Part shown: positions 1 to 8,764 of the stretch, piece by piece
How the letters are laid out: every line of letters begins with the position of its first letter
Numbering within the stretch: position 1 is the first letter of the stretch
From: CAZMNY01 sp964567745
GTDB taxonomy: Bacteria; Planctomycetota; Planctomycetia; Pirellulales; Pirellulaceae
Direction: 5' to 3'
DNA length: 64,000 nucleotides
NCBI GenBank assembly: GCA_964567745.1
Contig: CAZMNY010000001.1
Coordinates: 62,001-126,000 of the forward strand
Notes under the pieces: generated by a model
Database searches by the model: none
What the model saw: the letters and a program-made list of their open reading frames with translations, nothing else
Told to the model about the DNA's origin: nothing
Program-made: the position numbers and the translations under genes

Positions 1-1
1 A

Positions 2-310
2 TTGTCGACGAACGTCGAGCCGAGCGAGTTGAACGACACGTCCGCATGTCACATTTGGCTCGGCTCGAGCGAGCATCGTTTTAGTCGAATCGCGACGATG
101 CAAATCGATGGCTGGGAACGCATGTCTCAGTCGCCGCTCGTACGCAGCGGGCTGTTTCAATACCCGCGAGTCTTCTTCCCGGAGGGCGAAAACACCAGCG
201 GGCGCCTTGTCTGCCAGCCGATCGGGTTGCGGCCGTATGCCGGCGCCATGCTCGTGTACTCCCTTCCTGCCAGTGAAGAGGGGAGTCGCCATGATCGACA
301 AGCGGCATAA
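2..310 (+). CDS. C-terminal fragment of an unidentified protein, cut by the left edge
   Basis: The frame is open from the window edge and ends in TAA at 308-310, leaving about 102 residues. I do not recognise the family. The visible tail is rich in aromatic residues and Gly/Pro (FQYPRVFFPEGENTSGRL around residues 52-69) and ends in a hydrophilic, charged stretch. Its last 20 bases overlap the ATG of the next gene, which is the same tight spacing used through the operon, so it is probably the real upstream member of the glycan operon rather than a chance frame. No catalytic motif can be named from the fragment. Confidence 0.5.
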   Translation: MSTNVEPSELNDTSACHIWLGSSEHRFSRIATMQIDGWERMSQSPLVRSGLFQYPRVFFPEGENTSGRLVCQPIGLRPYAGAMLVYSLPASEEGSRHDRQAA

Positions 311-1241
311 CTTGCCGGCAACGGTGGAATTCGGCATGCGGTGCGCCATGGTCGCCCGCCGACGATGGCGTCGGGTCGATGGCCCCAAAGTGGGACTTAA
401 GCCGCCACACATCTCGCCCGTCGCCAAAACGCTCACCGCAACAGCGAGCAGTCTGCGCGATCTGCTCAACCGTCTCGGAATTCAACACGGCAACACGTTG
501 ATTGTGCATTCGTCCGCAAAAGCAGTCGAGGAGCTCGGCTGGACACCATCGGACTTCCTCGACCTGCTTCAAGAACACCTCGGAAGCCAAGGCACGCTGG
601 TCATGCCCAGCCACCCCAAGCTCAAGCAGCTCGAGGATGGCGAGGTTTACAACGTCAAGCGAAGTCCGTCGCAAGTCGGACTGCTGACCGAACTGTTTCG
701 GCGCCGTGGCGGCGTCGAGCGTTCGAGTTTTCCTTATTCGTCCGCTGCGGCCTCGGGGCCAAATTCAAGCTACCTGTTGAACGAACACGAACAGTCATTC
801 GCGCCGCACGATGAGAAATCGCCTTACGCCAAACTGGCCGAGGTCGATGGCAAGTGCCTTTGCATCGGATGCCCGCTCGACCGCATGACGATTTTGCATG
901 TGGCCGAAGACGCGCTGCGGGACGAATTGCGGATTCCGAATTTCCACACCGAGCAACAAGTGACAGTGCGCGATCCCGAGTCGTCAAAGCAGATTGTCGC
1001 CCACACACGAGCGCCGTGGCTCTGGTGGTATTTGCATTTGTTCGGCTGGACCAGCCGGATGTACCGCCGCAAACTCGCCTGGGATCTTGAGTTTCGAGAC
1101 ACGCCGTGGCGACGAGCGGACGCTCGCCCGACGATTCATTGGATGCAGGATGAAGTCCGACGGGGCCGCAGCATTTACCCCATGGCGTGGCTCAACTCTT
1201 GGCTGCGACTCCCCGATCCTCAACTCGGATTGCAATCATGA
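291..1241 (+). CDS. AAC(3)-family N-acyltransferase, glycan-cluster type
   Basis: This 316-residue protein matches the aminoglycoside 3-N-acetyltransferase (AAC(3)/YokD) family: a segment with VHSSAKAVEELGW followed by LGSQGTLVMPSHP, and a later SPYAKLAEVDGKCLCIGC block preceding HVAEDAL. Family members transfer an acyl group from an acyl-CoA to an amino group of an amino sugar. ATG 291 is chosen because it follows a purine-rich stretch (GAAGAGGGGAG) and overlaps the previous stop by 20 bases; an in-frame ATG at 108 would add 61 poorly conserved-looking residues. The stop overlaps the next ATG (ATGA). Position in a polysaccharide operon argues for acylation of an amino sugar, not antibiotic resistance. 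The donor could be the product of the neighbouring E1/E2/ACP genes; that is inference. Confidence 0.8.
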   Translation: MIDKRHNLPATVEFGMRCAMVARRRWRRVDGPKVGLKPPHISPVAKTLTATASSLRDLLNRLGIQHGNTLIVHSSAKAVEELGWTPSDFLDLLQEHLGSQGTLVMPSHPKLKQLEDGEVYNVKRSPSQVGLLTELFRRRGGVERSSFPYSSAAASGPNSSYLLNEHEQSFAPHDEKSPYAKLAEVDGKCLCIGCPLDRMTILHVAEDALRDELRIPNFHTEQQVTVRDPESSKQIVAHTRAPWLWWYLHLFGWTSRMYRRKLAWDLEFRDTPWRRADARPTIHWMQDEVRRGRSIYPMAWLNSWLRLPDPQLGLQS

Positions 1242-3367
1242 AACAACGCAAGACCGCGGGAAGACCGTCGGAGCGAATGGCGTTGACGCGCGCCGCAGCG
1301 GGCGCCAAGTCGGACAACGACGCTTCCATCCGCACCGCCAGGCGAACTCGAATGATTCGCCGCATCGCGCGGATTCGCTGTTTCGAACAGAAACTTCTGG
1401 CGTTGTTCTCCGCTGGAAAACTGTTCGGCACGACTCACACCACAATAGGTCAAGAAGTCTGCACAGCGGCCCTGTACGAACACATCGACTCAGGTCGCGA
1501 TGCGGTGTTTACCAACCACCGATGCCACGGACACTTTCTCGCCTATGGCGGTTCGATGCAGGCGCTGATGGCGGAGATCATGGGCAAGGAAGGCGGAGTC
1601 TGCGATGGTCGCGGAGGATCGCAGCACCTTTGTCATAAGCGTTTCTTCTCGCAGGGAATTCAAGGCGCGAGCATGCCGATTGCGGCAGGCTACGCCTGGA
1701 TGCTCAAACGCCAACAGCAAGATAGCCTCGCACTGATTCACATCGGTGACGGCACGTTGGGCGAGGGGCTCGTTTATGAAACACTCAATCTGGCCAAGAT
1801 CGCCGAAGTTCCGCTGCTGGTTGTCGTCGAGCACAATGCGGTCGCCCAGTCGACCGAGACAGCGGCCACAACCGCCGGCGACGTTGCGGATCGATTCCGA
1901 GCGTTCGGTTTCGACGTCGATCGGCGCGCCGCAGATGACCCGGAATCTTTGAGCGACCATTTGTCTGACGTCGTTGCCTCGGTGCGGCAGGGCAGGCCGG
2001 CCGTTCAGATCCTCGATACGTTTCGTTTGATGGCGCACAGCAAAGGCGACGACGATCGTCCCAAGGATGTGATCCAAGCCGCTTGGAGTCGAGACTATTT
2101 CGCCCAACTTCTCGAACGCGAAGATCCGGTTGCTATTGCGGCGCGCGAGGCCGCGGTGCACGAAGTCGAATCGATTGCCGACCGACTGGAACAAGCCCCT
2201 CTGGCAAACCTGGATCATAGCGCGGCCGTCTTCGCCAGTCCTTCGGCACAGTTATGCGAATCATCCAGTTCGCTGTTGGCCCAAGCCCCCGAACCTGAAA
2301 ACAAATCCGAAACCGAGCAGGATACGTCCGCGGACAAGCTGTCCGCGCGTCGGCCGGCCAATCGAAGAATCAACGATCGGCTCGGCGACGGATTACGGGC
2401 TTGCCTTCAAGAGCAAGACGACGTCTTGTTCCTCGGCGAGGACATCGCCGACCCCTACGGCGGCGCGTTCAAAGTCGCTCGAGGTCTCTCGACCGAGTTT
2501 CCCGATCGAGTCTTCTCGACGCCGATCAGTGAGGCGGCCATCGTCGGTTTTGCCAATGGAGTCGCGCTTGCTGGCGGCAAAGCGATTGCGGAAATCATGT
2601 TCGGCGATTTCGCCACGTTGGCTGTCGATCAGATTGTCAATCAAGCCGCCAAAATGCATCACATGTACGCCGGCAAGGCGACCGTCCCGATCGTGGTTCG
2701 ACTGCCGTCTGGCGGTTATCGCGGCTACGGCCCGACTCACAGCCAAAGCCTTGAGCGAATGTTCTGCGGAACGCCTGGGTTAAAGGTGCTCGCGATCTCG
2801 CGGCGGCATGACCCGGCAGCGCTTTTGTACACGGCCACCATGCGTGATCCAAATCCCGTCGTGTTCGTGGAAAACAAGTTGCTCTATTCGCTGCCGCCCC
2901 ACGTTGCCGCGCCGCGAGGGTTTCGCTTCATCGAACAAAAGCCCGAACGAATGGGCGACTATCCGCCGCTCAGCTTCACATCGGCGGAACCGGATGTAAG
3001 AGCCGAGTGCACTGTCGTCGTCTACGGCGGCCTGACCGACAAAGTGGAATCGGCGATGGAGCAGCTGATTCTGGAGAATGAATGGGAGTTCGACTATTTC
3101 GTTCTCACTCAACTCCATCCGTTCGACCCGAAACCCATTCAAGAGTCCGTCGCGGTCACCGGCCGTTTGGTCACGATCGAAGAGGCGCCGGAAGCGTATG
3201 GCATTGGCGCCGAAGTCGCAGCGACCGCCGCCGAGAGCGGCAAACCCGTTCGGGTCGCCCGTGTCGGAGCTTTGGCGATGCCGATTCCAAATTCCCGAGT
3301 CCAAGAGGACGAGGCTTTGCCTGGCGTCGACCGTATCGTCGGCGCGATTAAGAGCGTGTTCGCGTGA
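1238..3367 (+). CDS. fused alpha/beta E1 component of a 2-oxoacid dehydrogenase (ThDP-dependent)
   Basis: The 709-residue product carries both E1 subunits in one chain. The alpha part (about residues 38-310) has TTHTTIGQE, HRCHGHFLAYG and the thiamine-diphosphate motif GDGTLGEG at 170-177 with the following LNLAKIAEVPLLVVV. A linker rich in Ser/Glu (about 330-370) leads to the beta part (about 372-709) with LFLGEDIADPYGGAFK, STPISEAAIVG and RLPSGGYRGYGPTHSQ. Such enzymes decarboxylate pyruvate, acetoin or branched 2-oxoacids and hand the acyl group to lipoyl-E2. The start overlaps the AAC(3) stop as ATGA; the first ~37 residues are Arg/Lys-rich and lie ahead of the domain. E2 follows directly, but no E3 is present. 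Substrate cannot be read from sequence. Confidence 0.88.
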   Translation: MKQRKTAGRPSERMALTRAAAGAKSDNDASIRTARRTRMIRRIARIRCFEQKLLALFSAGKLFGTTHTTIGQEVCTAALYEHIDSGRDAVFTNHRCHGHFLAYGGSMQALMAEIMGKEGGVCDGRGGSQHLCHKRFFSQGIQGASMPIAAGYAWMLKRQQQDSLALIHIGDGTLGEGLVYETLNLAKIAEVPLLVVVEHNAVAQSTETAATTAGDVADRFRAFGFDVDRRAADDPESLSDHLSDVVASVRQGRPAVQILDTFRLMAHSKGDDDRPKDVIQAAWSRDYFAQLLEREDPVAIAAREAAVHEVESIADRLEQAPLANLDHSAAVFASPSAQLCESSSSLLAQAPEPENKSETEQDTSADKLSARRPANRRINDRLGDGLRACLQEQDDVLFLGEDIADPYGGAFKVARGLSTEFPDRVFSTPISEAAIVGFANGVALAGGKAIAEIMFGDFATLAVDQIVNQAAKMHHMYAGKATVPIVVRLPSGGYRGYGPTHSQSLERMFCGTPGLKVLAISRRHDPAALLYTATMRDPNPVVFVENKLLYSLPPHVAAPRGFRFIEQKPERMGDYPPLSFTSAEPDVRAECTVVVYGGLTDKVESAMEQLILENEWEFDYFVLTQLHPFDPKPIQESVAVTGRLVTIEEAPEAYGIGAEVAATAAESGKPVRVARVGALAMPIPNSRVQEDEALPGVDRIVGAIKSVFA

Positions 3368-3378
3368 AGGAGCCCCCC

Positions 3379-4578
3379 GTGTCCAGCGTTGCTCAAGCTA
3401 TCACCGTCCCGAGAGACTCAGCCAATGACGACTACGGCATCGTCGTGCGGTGGCTGCAACATTCGGGCGACCGCGTCCAGGCGGGCGACGTGATCTGCGA
3501 ACTCGAATTCAGCAAAGCCGTGGTCGAGATCGAATCGGACGTCACCGGCTTCATCCAGCATCGTTTCGCCGAAGGCGACGAAGCGCCCGTCGGCGAAACG
3601 CTGGCCTTCATTTCAGACGAAGAGCCAGGCGTCGACAACCAAGAATCCGCGAAGACGCGGCCAACTGAATCGCCGTCAAATGGCGCTCCGTCGCCAACGA
3701 TTCCAACGATTCCAACGCGGCAAGGCGGCTCGGCGGAAGATTCCGATTCGGACAAGCACGCACACCACGATTTCCGAATCACAGCCAAGGCTCAGCGCGT
3801 TATCGAGGAACATGGATTGAGCCCGGAGCTTTTCGCCGAACACGCGATCATTAAAGAGCGACATGTGCTGAAGTATCTGGGGCAACAGGAAGGGTCGCTC
3901 GAGGAATCCAACGGTGGCCCCAAGCATTCACTCGATTGCGACTCGATTGATGTCTCGCCCATCCGACGACACGCAGCAGCGGCGCTCTCCAAATCGTGGC
4001 AGGAGATTCCGCACTCCCTGATCAGTCGATTCCTTGTCGCCAAGAACATCGAGGAGAGGGCGAGTCGATTGGGCGAACGACACGACATGTCGGTCTCTGT
4101 GTCGGACCTCCTGGTCGAGGCCGCTGTAACGCAAGCGGCCAAGGACGGGCGCGTTTTGCGACGTTGGTCGAATGGCCGCATTCTTCAGGCGAGGCAAGTG
4201 AATATCGGCTTTGCCCTGAACCAACGCAACGGCGACCTGCTCGTGCCGGTCATTCGAGACGCCGACCACCTGGACTTCGAATCCCTGGTGGGTCGCATTC
4301 GCGGTCTTCAAAAGGCGGCGATTCGGCGGGCGCTGAAACCGGCCGATCTCAATGACGGAGCGCTCACGGTGACGAGTTTGGTAGGCAGTCACGTGCACAG
4401 CGTAACTCCGATTATCGCCCCGAACCAATCAGTCATTGTTGCCTTGAGCGACCGTATCGACGGGCCTGGAGCAGCTTCCTATTCGCTAACGATGGCGTTC
4501 GACCATCGTGTACTCAACGGCTCAGAAGCCGCCAAGTTTCTGTATGCGATCGCGCGCCAACTTGAGGAGTCGCCATGA
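3379..4578 (+). CDS. E2 dihydrolipoamide acyltransferase with atypical active site
   Basis: A 399-residue E2 with three domains in order: N-terminal lipoyl domain (about 10-80) whose lipoylated Lys lies in LEFSKAVVEIES; a peripheral-subunit-binding domain (about 133-168, ITAKAQRVIEEHGLS) after a Pro/Ser/Thr linker; and the catalytic acyltransferase domain (about 190-399). The catalytic HxxxDG motif reads DHRVLNG, so the usual Asp is Asn (codon 4516-4518). GTG 3379 is preferred because AAGGAG at 3367-3372 sits six bases upstream; GTG 3364 overlaps the E1 stop and is the alternative. E2 would pass an acyl group from E1 to CoA, or, given the next gene, perhaps to a carrier protein; the latter is inference. 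Confidence 0.85.
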   Translation: MSSVAQAITVPRDSANDDYGIVVRWLQHSGDRVQAGDVICELEFSKAVVEIESDVTGFIQHRFAEGDEAPVGETLAFISDEEPGVDNQESAKTRPTESPSNGAPSPTIPTIPTRQGGSAEDSDSDKHAHHDFRITAKAQRVIEEHGLSPELFAEHAIIKERHVLKYLGQQEGSLEESNGGPKHSLDCDSIDVSPIRRHAAAALSKSWQEIPHSLISRFLVAKNIEERASRLGERHDMSVSVSDLLVEAAVTQAAKDGRVLRRWSNGRILQARQVNIGFALNQRNGDLLVPVIRDADHLDFESLVGRIRGLQKAAIRRALKPADLNDGALTVTSLVGSHVHSVTPIIAPNQSVIVALSDRIDGPGAASYSLTMAFDHRVLNGSEAAKFLYAIARQLEESP

Positions 4579-4817
4579 GCGATATCAAAGAGACAATCAT
4601 CAATATAGTTGCGGATGTGCTTGAGGTCGACGAGCAAGGTCGCGAGGTGCTCCGAGACGAGTCGGGGCAACATACGCTTGGTGCCTGGACCTCCGCCCGA
4701 CACGCCGAGATCGTTGTGGCCCTCGAAGACGAATTTGACACCGAAGTCGAAGAGCGAATGATCGCCAAACTCAACAACATTCCCAAGATGGTCGAGTACT
4801 TTGGCCGAGCGGCGTAG
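4575..4817 (+). CDS. acyl carrier protein
   Basis: An 80-residue acidic protein with the carrier-protein fold pattern: helix 1 (IKETIINIVADVLEVD), a loop, then the phosphopantetheine site and helix 2 (ARHAEIVVALEDEFDTEVEE). The expected DSL site reads W-T-S with Ser40 (codon 4692-4694) as the likely attachment residue; the Asp that normally precedes the Ser is Thr. The ATG overlaps the E2 stop (ATGA), so it is translationally coupled to E2. Stand-alone carriers of this kind hold acyl groups as thioesters for transfer. Coupling to an E1/E2 pair and an AAC(3)-like transferase suggests it carries the acyl group to be put on a sugar (inference). Confidence 0.8.
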   Translation: MSDIKETIINIVADVLEVDEQGREVLRDESGQHTLGAWTSARHAEIVVALEDEFDTEVEERMIAKLNNIPKMVEYFGRAA

Positions 4818-4883
4818 CGGGTGCTCGCTCAATAGTAACCGACCGAGTCAGCGGTCCAACCACAAACAGGAAGCGACGGATTC

Positions 4884-6806
4884 ATGTGCGGAATCGCCGG
4901 CATATTCGGGCAAGACCGAGAGCGACTCGCAACGATGCTTCAGTCGATGAGATCGCGCGGCCCCGACGCTATGCGAACGGAGCGATTTGAACACCGTCTC
5001 TATCGCGCGGCCATCGGCCACGTTCGGCTGAGCATTCTCGATCTCGTTCCGCGCAGCCATCAACCGTTCTCATCGACATGCGGCCGATTCTGGCTGACCT
5101 TCAACGGCGAGATCTACAACTATCTCGAGTTGAAGGAGCGGTTAGAAACCAAGGGCGTCGTCTTTCGAACGTCGAGCGATACGGAAGTCCTGTTGCAGTG
5201 GCTCTTGAATCATGGCGCCGAGGGGATCGCCGAGCTCGAAGGCATGTTCGCGTTTGGCTTGCTCGACACAAAGGACGGCTCGTTGCTGCTCGCTCGAGAT
5301 CACATCGGCGAAAAACCGCTCTACTATTCAAGCCGACTTGCGGGCGGGACAGAGTGTTTTGCTTTCGCCTCGGAAACGACAGCGCTGCTCCAATTGCCCT
5401 GGGTGGACGCTTCGACGAATCCGACGGCGCTCGCCGACTATTTGCGGTTCCTCTACACGCCCCATCCGAACACGCTGTACCGCGGAATTCGCGAACTGCC
5501 GCCGGGCTGCTTCATGCGTTTTTCTCCTGGTCAATCTGTGCAAACGCCGGAGCCGTTTTACCAAATGGAGAACGAGATCGGCGAGACGCGAGCGCTCAGC
5601 TACGACGATGCCGTGGCGGGCTTCCGCGAACGATTTATCGAAAGCGTTCGGCTGCGTTTGCAGAGCGATGTGCCCGTCGGTTTGTTTCTCAGCGGAGGGC
5701 TCGACTCGAATGCCATCCTGTCCGCCGCCAAACAGCTCGGTGCGGTCGATCAACTCAAGGCATACACAATCGGCTACGATCAAAAAGGCACCGCCGATGG
5801 GGATGAGAGTCAGCTCGCGAAGCAGTCGGCAAGCCACTTCGGAATCCAACATCACGTCTCCAATTTCACTCAGCACGCGTCGCTTGAACTGGCGATTGAC
5901 AAAGCGTTATCGATGTTCGGCCAGCCTTACGGCAACGCCACGGCGCTTGCCGCGGAGGCGATTTCGCAACGAGCGGCCGAACGATCGCGAGTCTGTTTGG
6001 TGGGCGACGGCGGCGACGAATTGCTCAACGGCTACCCGCGGCATCGCGCCGTGAGTTGGGCGCGGACACTAAGTAAGCTTGTCGGCCCATTGGGCGGCCC
6101 AATTCATGCGGCGACAAATCGGATTCCCACGTTCGGAAAATGGGAAATCCAGATCGACCGACTCAAACGACTCACCGAGACGTTGCAGACGACACCCGCC
6201 GAGAGCTTCCTGCGTTGGACGACGTTTCTTCGCCGCGAAGAGATCGAAGGCGACGCTGGACTGACTTGCGACAGTGGGTTCTACGAATCGCTGAAGGAAC
6301 TGTTTGCTCGCCATCAGAACAGGCCACTCGTCGCAGCCAGCCTCGTCGACCTCCATTCGTTCGTACCGTGCAAGTTGATGCACTGTTCGGATCGAGCCGG
6401 TATGGCCCATTCGCTTGAGCTTCGCTGCCCATTTCTGGCGCCGCACCTGATTCACTATTCACTGGCTCTCCCCGAACGCTATAAAACAAGCGGACGCCGA
6501 GTGAAACCGCTGCTGGCCGATGCGTTTAAGAGCGAGTTGCCGCCGTTTGTGCACAAGCAACCGAAGCGGCCATTTAACCCGCCGATGAGGCGCTACCTTC
6601 GCACGCATTTGAATTCGATGCGAGACCTGCTGACTCGAAAAGACTCGCCGATGTCGGACGTGCTTGGGCGCAAGTTCATAGAACAAAAATTGAGCGAATT
6701 TGAAAGTCGTCGCCGAGACCATTCGACCCTCCTGTGGGGATTCCTTGTTCTCAATCGCTGGCTCTCCGCGGATCGCACCTGGTTGCGACAACCGGCGGCC
6801 GCCTAG
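4884..6806 (+). CDS. asnB: glutamine-hydrolysing asparagine synthase-type amidotransferase
   Basis: The 640-residue product starts MCGIAG, so Cys2 becomes the N-terminal nucleophile of the class II glutaminase domain (about 1-200, with FNGEIYNYLELKERL and SDTEVLLQWL). The synthetase domain (about 230-600) has the ATP-pyrophosphatase loop LFLSGGLDSNAILS near residue 268 and the VGDGGDELLNGYPRH block. The enzyme uses glutamine ammonia and ATP to form an amide. In polysaccharide clusters such proteins (WbpS-like) amidate uronic acids rather than make asparagine, and the location between an acyl carrier and a heparinase-fold protein fits that role. It starts 66 bases after the carrier gene. Confidence 0.9.
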   Translation: MCGIAGIFGQDRERLATMLQSMRSRGPDAMRTERFEHRLYRAAIGHVRLSILDLVPRSHQPFSSTCGRFWLTFNGEIYNYLELKERLETKGVVFRTSSDTEVLLQWLLNHGAEGIAELEGMFAFGLLDTKDGSLLLARDHIGEKPLYYSSRLAGGTECFAFASETTALLQLPWVDASTNPTALADYLRFLYTPHPNTLYRGIRELPPGCFMRFSPGQSVQTPEPFYQMENEIGETRALSYDDAVAGFRERFIESVRLRLQSDVPVGLFLSGGLDSNAILSAAKQLGAVDQLKAYTIGYDQKGTADGDESQLAKQSASHFGIQHHVSNFTQHASLELAIDKALSMFGQPYGNATALAAEAISQRAAERSRVCLVGDGGDELLNGYPRHRAVSWARTLSKLVGPLGGPIHAATNRIPTFGKWEIQIDRLKRLTETLQTTPAESFLRWTTFLRREEIEGDAGLTCDSGFYESLKELFARHQNRPLVAASLVDLHSFVPCKLMHCSDRAGMAHSLELRCPFLAPHLIHYSLALPERYKTSGRRVKPLLADAFKSELPPFVHKQPKRPFNPPMRRYLRTHLNSMRDLLTRKDSPMSDVLGRKFIEQKLSEFESRRRDHSTLLWGFLVLNRWLSADRTWLRQPAAA

Positions 6807-6823
6807 CGGGAACGGAAGCAAAC

Positions 6824-8764
6824 ATGAATTGGGCTGACTACGCGGTTTATTTCAGGACGGCGAAGCATCTACACTTGTCGCAACTTCTCTGGCGACTCTG
6901 GTACACCGCCGAGCGGCGATCGTCAACAGCCTTTCGATTGACTCGAAAGACGTGTGAGCCGGCAGCTCTGAACACAGAACGCTTTACCTCGCTTCCACCC
7001 GAACCCGCCTCGACGGGTGCGACAGGCATTCGGCTCTTCAACGAACTCCGACTTGGCCAGCTGACTTGCGCGAATCTGGCCCTGCCGTTTCACGCCGCCC
7101 ATCCGAATTGGCGCTTGGGGCCGCAGCAAGAGAACCGGCTCGCCGCGGTGACTTTGCACTATCACCGTTGGGTATTCGAATTGCTCCGTTTCGCCGAGCA
7201 ATCGACGGATCCCACGTCGAGTGAAGCCAATGAATTGGCCATGCGATTACTCGATGACTGGCTCGACCAATGCGGTCAGTACGACGACACGACAAGGCAC
7301 TTGGCTTGGAACAGCTTTGCCATCGCCACTCGAATCGGATGGTGGGTCCGAATCCTGCACTTGCCTATGACCGATTCGCCCGCCTGGAGCAGGCTGCGAG
7401 AGCGAATGGTTGCATCGCTGTGGCGGCAATGCGAACACTTGCATCAGCACATTGAGTGGGATCTGCGCGCGAACCACCTGTTTCGCGACTCAGTTGGGCT
7501 CGCCTGGGGCGCCAGCTTCTTTCGCGGCGGACAAGCCGAGCGATGGCGAAGCACGGCGGCGCGAATCGCTCGATCGCAAATTGACGAACAGGTGTTGCCC
7601 GACGGCTGCCATTTCGAGCGGAGTCCAATGTATCACCTCGAATGGATGCGCGATCTATCGACGTTGTCGCAGTTGCTCAAGGACGACCAATTCGCAGCCA
7701 AGGCGAGTGAGGCGAGCGTGAAGATGCGAGACGCGCTCAACTGGATGACGCACCCCGATGGCTCAACAGTTCAGTGGAACGATGGTCGGCGGTGTCGCCC
7801 GGACGATGAGTTCGATGGCAGCGAGCTCGATGGCGGCGAGATCGAAGGCAGCGAGGTCACGGCCGCAGTTGGCGACCGGAGCGCCGGTCGATTGGCAGGG
7901 TATCGTGGGGGCCGATGGCTCGGGCACGCGGGTTTGGCGGTTTGGCGAGGCGATGTGTTTCATGTCTTTTTTGACATGAGCTCGCTCGGTCCTAGCTGCC
8001 AACCTGGGCACGCCCATGCGAGCACGTTGGCCGTCGAGTGTTCGTTTCGTGGACAACGCCTTTTTGTCGACCCGGGCAACTCGACCTATGACGACACGGA
8101 ACTTCGGCGGCACGAACGCTCCACTTCGGCTCACAATACGATCACCTGCGATCGGGACAACTCAAGCGAGGTGTGGCACATTTTTCGTGTCGGTCGGCGA
8201 GCCCGTGTGCGCAATGCTGAGGTGCTTGTCGAACACGAGACGATGCGAGCGTCCGCGGAGCACGACGGGTATCGCAGTCTGGCCGACAGACCGATGCATC
8301 GGCGAACGGTCACGGTTGGTCATGATGCTTCCCTATCGATTCGCGACACGGTGAACAGCGGCGTTGCTTCCCCGACAAGTGGAGAACATTGCCTCGAAGG
8401 AGGTTGGCTGCTCGAACCGGGCTGGAAGGCGGAAACGACGGCCACCGGCTGGCGACTTGAGCATGCGAATGTCGAGCTGATCGAGGTCGTAATCGACGGC
8501 CCGGAATCGCTGCGTCTTTCTGTCGAGGAGGCGACGGTCCACCCAAATTATCACGAAGCATTGCCAACGGAGCGACTTGTCTGGCGGTGGACTGGTCAAC
8601 TGCCATTCACACTCGGCACGATCGTCGAGTCAGCTTCGCAGCTCATCGCGACGCCCTCGAAAAGGATCGCTCGACCATGTGCCGTTCCGCCGCCACTAGT
8701 TGATCTCAACGGTCTCAAGAACAACGCGGCCAACGAAGAAAGGGATGGGGCATGCACATCCTAG
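6824..8764 (+). CDS. heparinase II/III-family protein of the polysaccharide cluster
   Basis: The 646-residue protein has an N-terminal all-alpha part (about 1-330; Trp-rich segments such as LLWRLWYTAERR and EWDLRANHLFRD) and a C-terminal beta part (about 360-600) with the Hepar_II_III pattern GHAHAST, RLFVDPGNSTYDD and RSTSAHNTI. Relatives are polysaccharide lyases or modifying enzymes encoded in exopolysaccharide operons. ATG 6824 lies after a purine-rich CGGGAACGGAAGC and 17 bases past asnB; in-frame ATG 6734 would lie inside asnB. No signal peptide is visible, so cytoplasmic action or unusual export is possible. Residues 331-345 are three five-residue acidic repeats (DGSEL, DGGEI, EGSEV) encoded by a 15-base tandem repeat. 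The gene overlaps the next by 13 bases. Confidence 0.85.
   Translation: MNWADYAVYFRTAKHLHLSQLLWRLWYTAERRSSTAFRLTRKTCEPAALNTERFTSLPPEPASTGATGIRLFNELRLGQLTCANLALPFHAAHPNWRLGPQQENRLAAVTLHYHRWVFELLRFAEQSTDPTSSEANELAMRLLDDWLDQCGQYDDTTRHLAWNSFAIATRIGWWVRILHLPMTDSPAWSRLRERMVASLWRQCEHLHQHIEWDLRANHLFRDSVGLAWGASFFRGGQAERWRSTAARIARSQIDEQVLPDGCHFERSPMYHLEWMRDLSTLSQLLKDDQFAAKASEASVKMRDALNWMTHPDGSTVQWNDGRRCRPDDEFDGSELDGGEIEGSEVTAAVGDRSAGRLAGYRGGRWLGHAGLAVWRGDVFHVFFDMSSLGPSCQPGHAHASTLAVECSFRGQRLFVDPGNSTYDDTELRRHERSTSAHNTITCDRDNSSEVWHIFRVGRRARVRNAEVLVEHETMRASAEHDGYRSLADRPMHRRTVTVGHDASLSIRDTVNSGVASPTSGEHCLEGGWLLEPGWKAETTATGWRLEHANVELIEVVIDGPESLRLSVEEATVHPNYHEALPTERLVWRWTGQLPFTLGTIVESASQLIATPSKRIARPCAVPPPLVDLNGLKNNAANEERDGACTS
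7814..7858 (+). repeat. in-frame 15-base tandem repeat, three units
   Basis: Units begin at 7814, 7829 and 7844 and differ by a few bases each (GATGGCAGCGAGCTC type). They encode DGSEL, DGGEI and EGSEV in the linker between the two domains of the heparinase-family protein. Unit loss or gain would keep the reading frame. Confidence 0.8.

Noticed and set aside
81..674. 197-residue - strand frame
   Set aside because: It lies opposite the AAC(3)-family gene, which has clear family motifs; the - strand product is Arg/Cys-rich with no pattern.
291..1241. Antibiotic-resistance gene
   Set aside because: AAC(3) family membership alone does not imply resistance, and the operon is for glycan synthesis with no mobile or resistance context.
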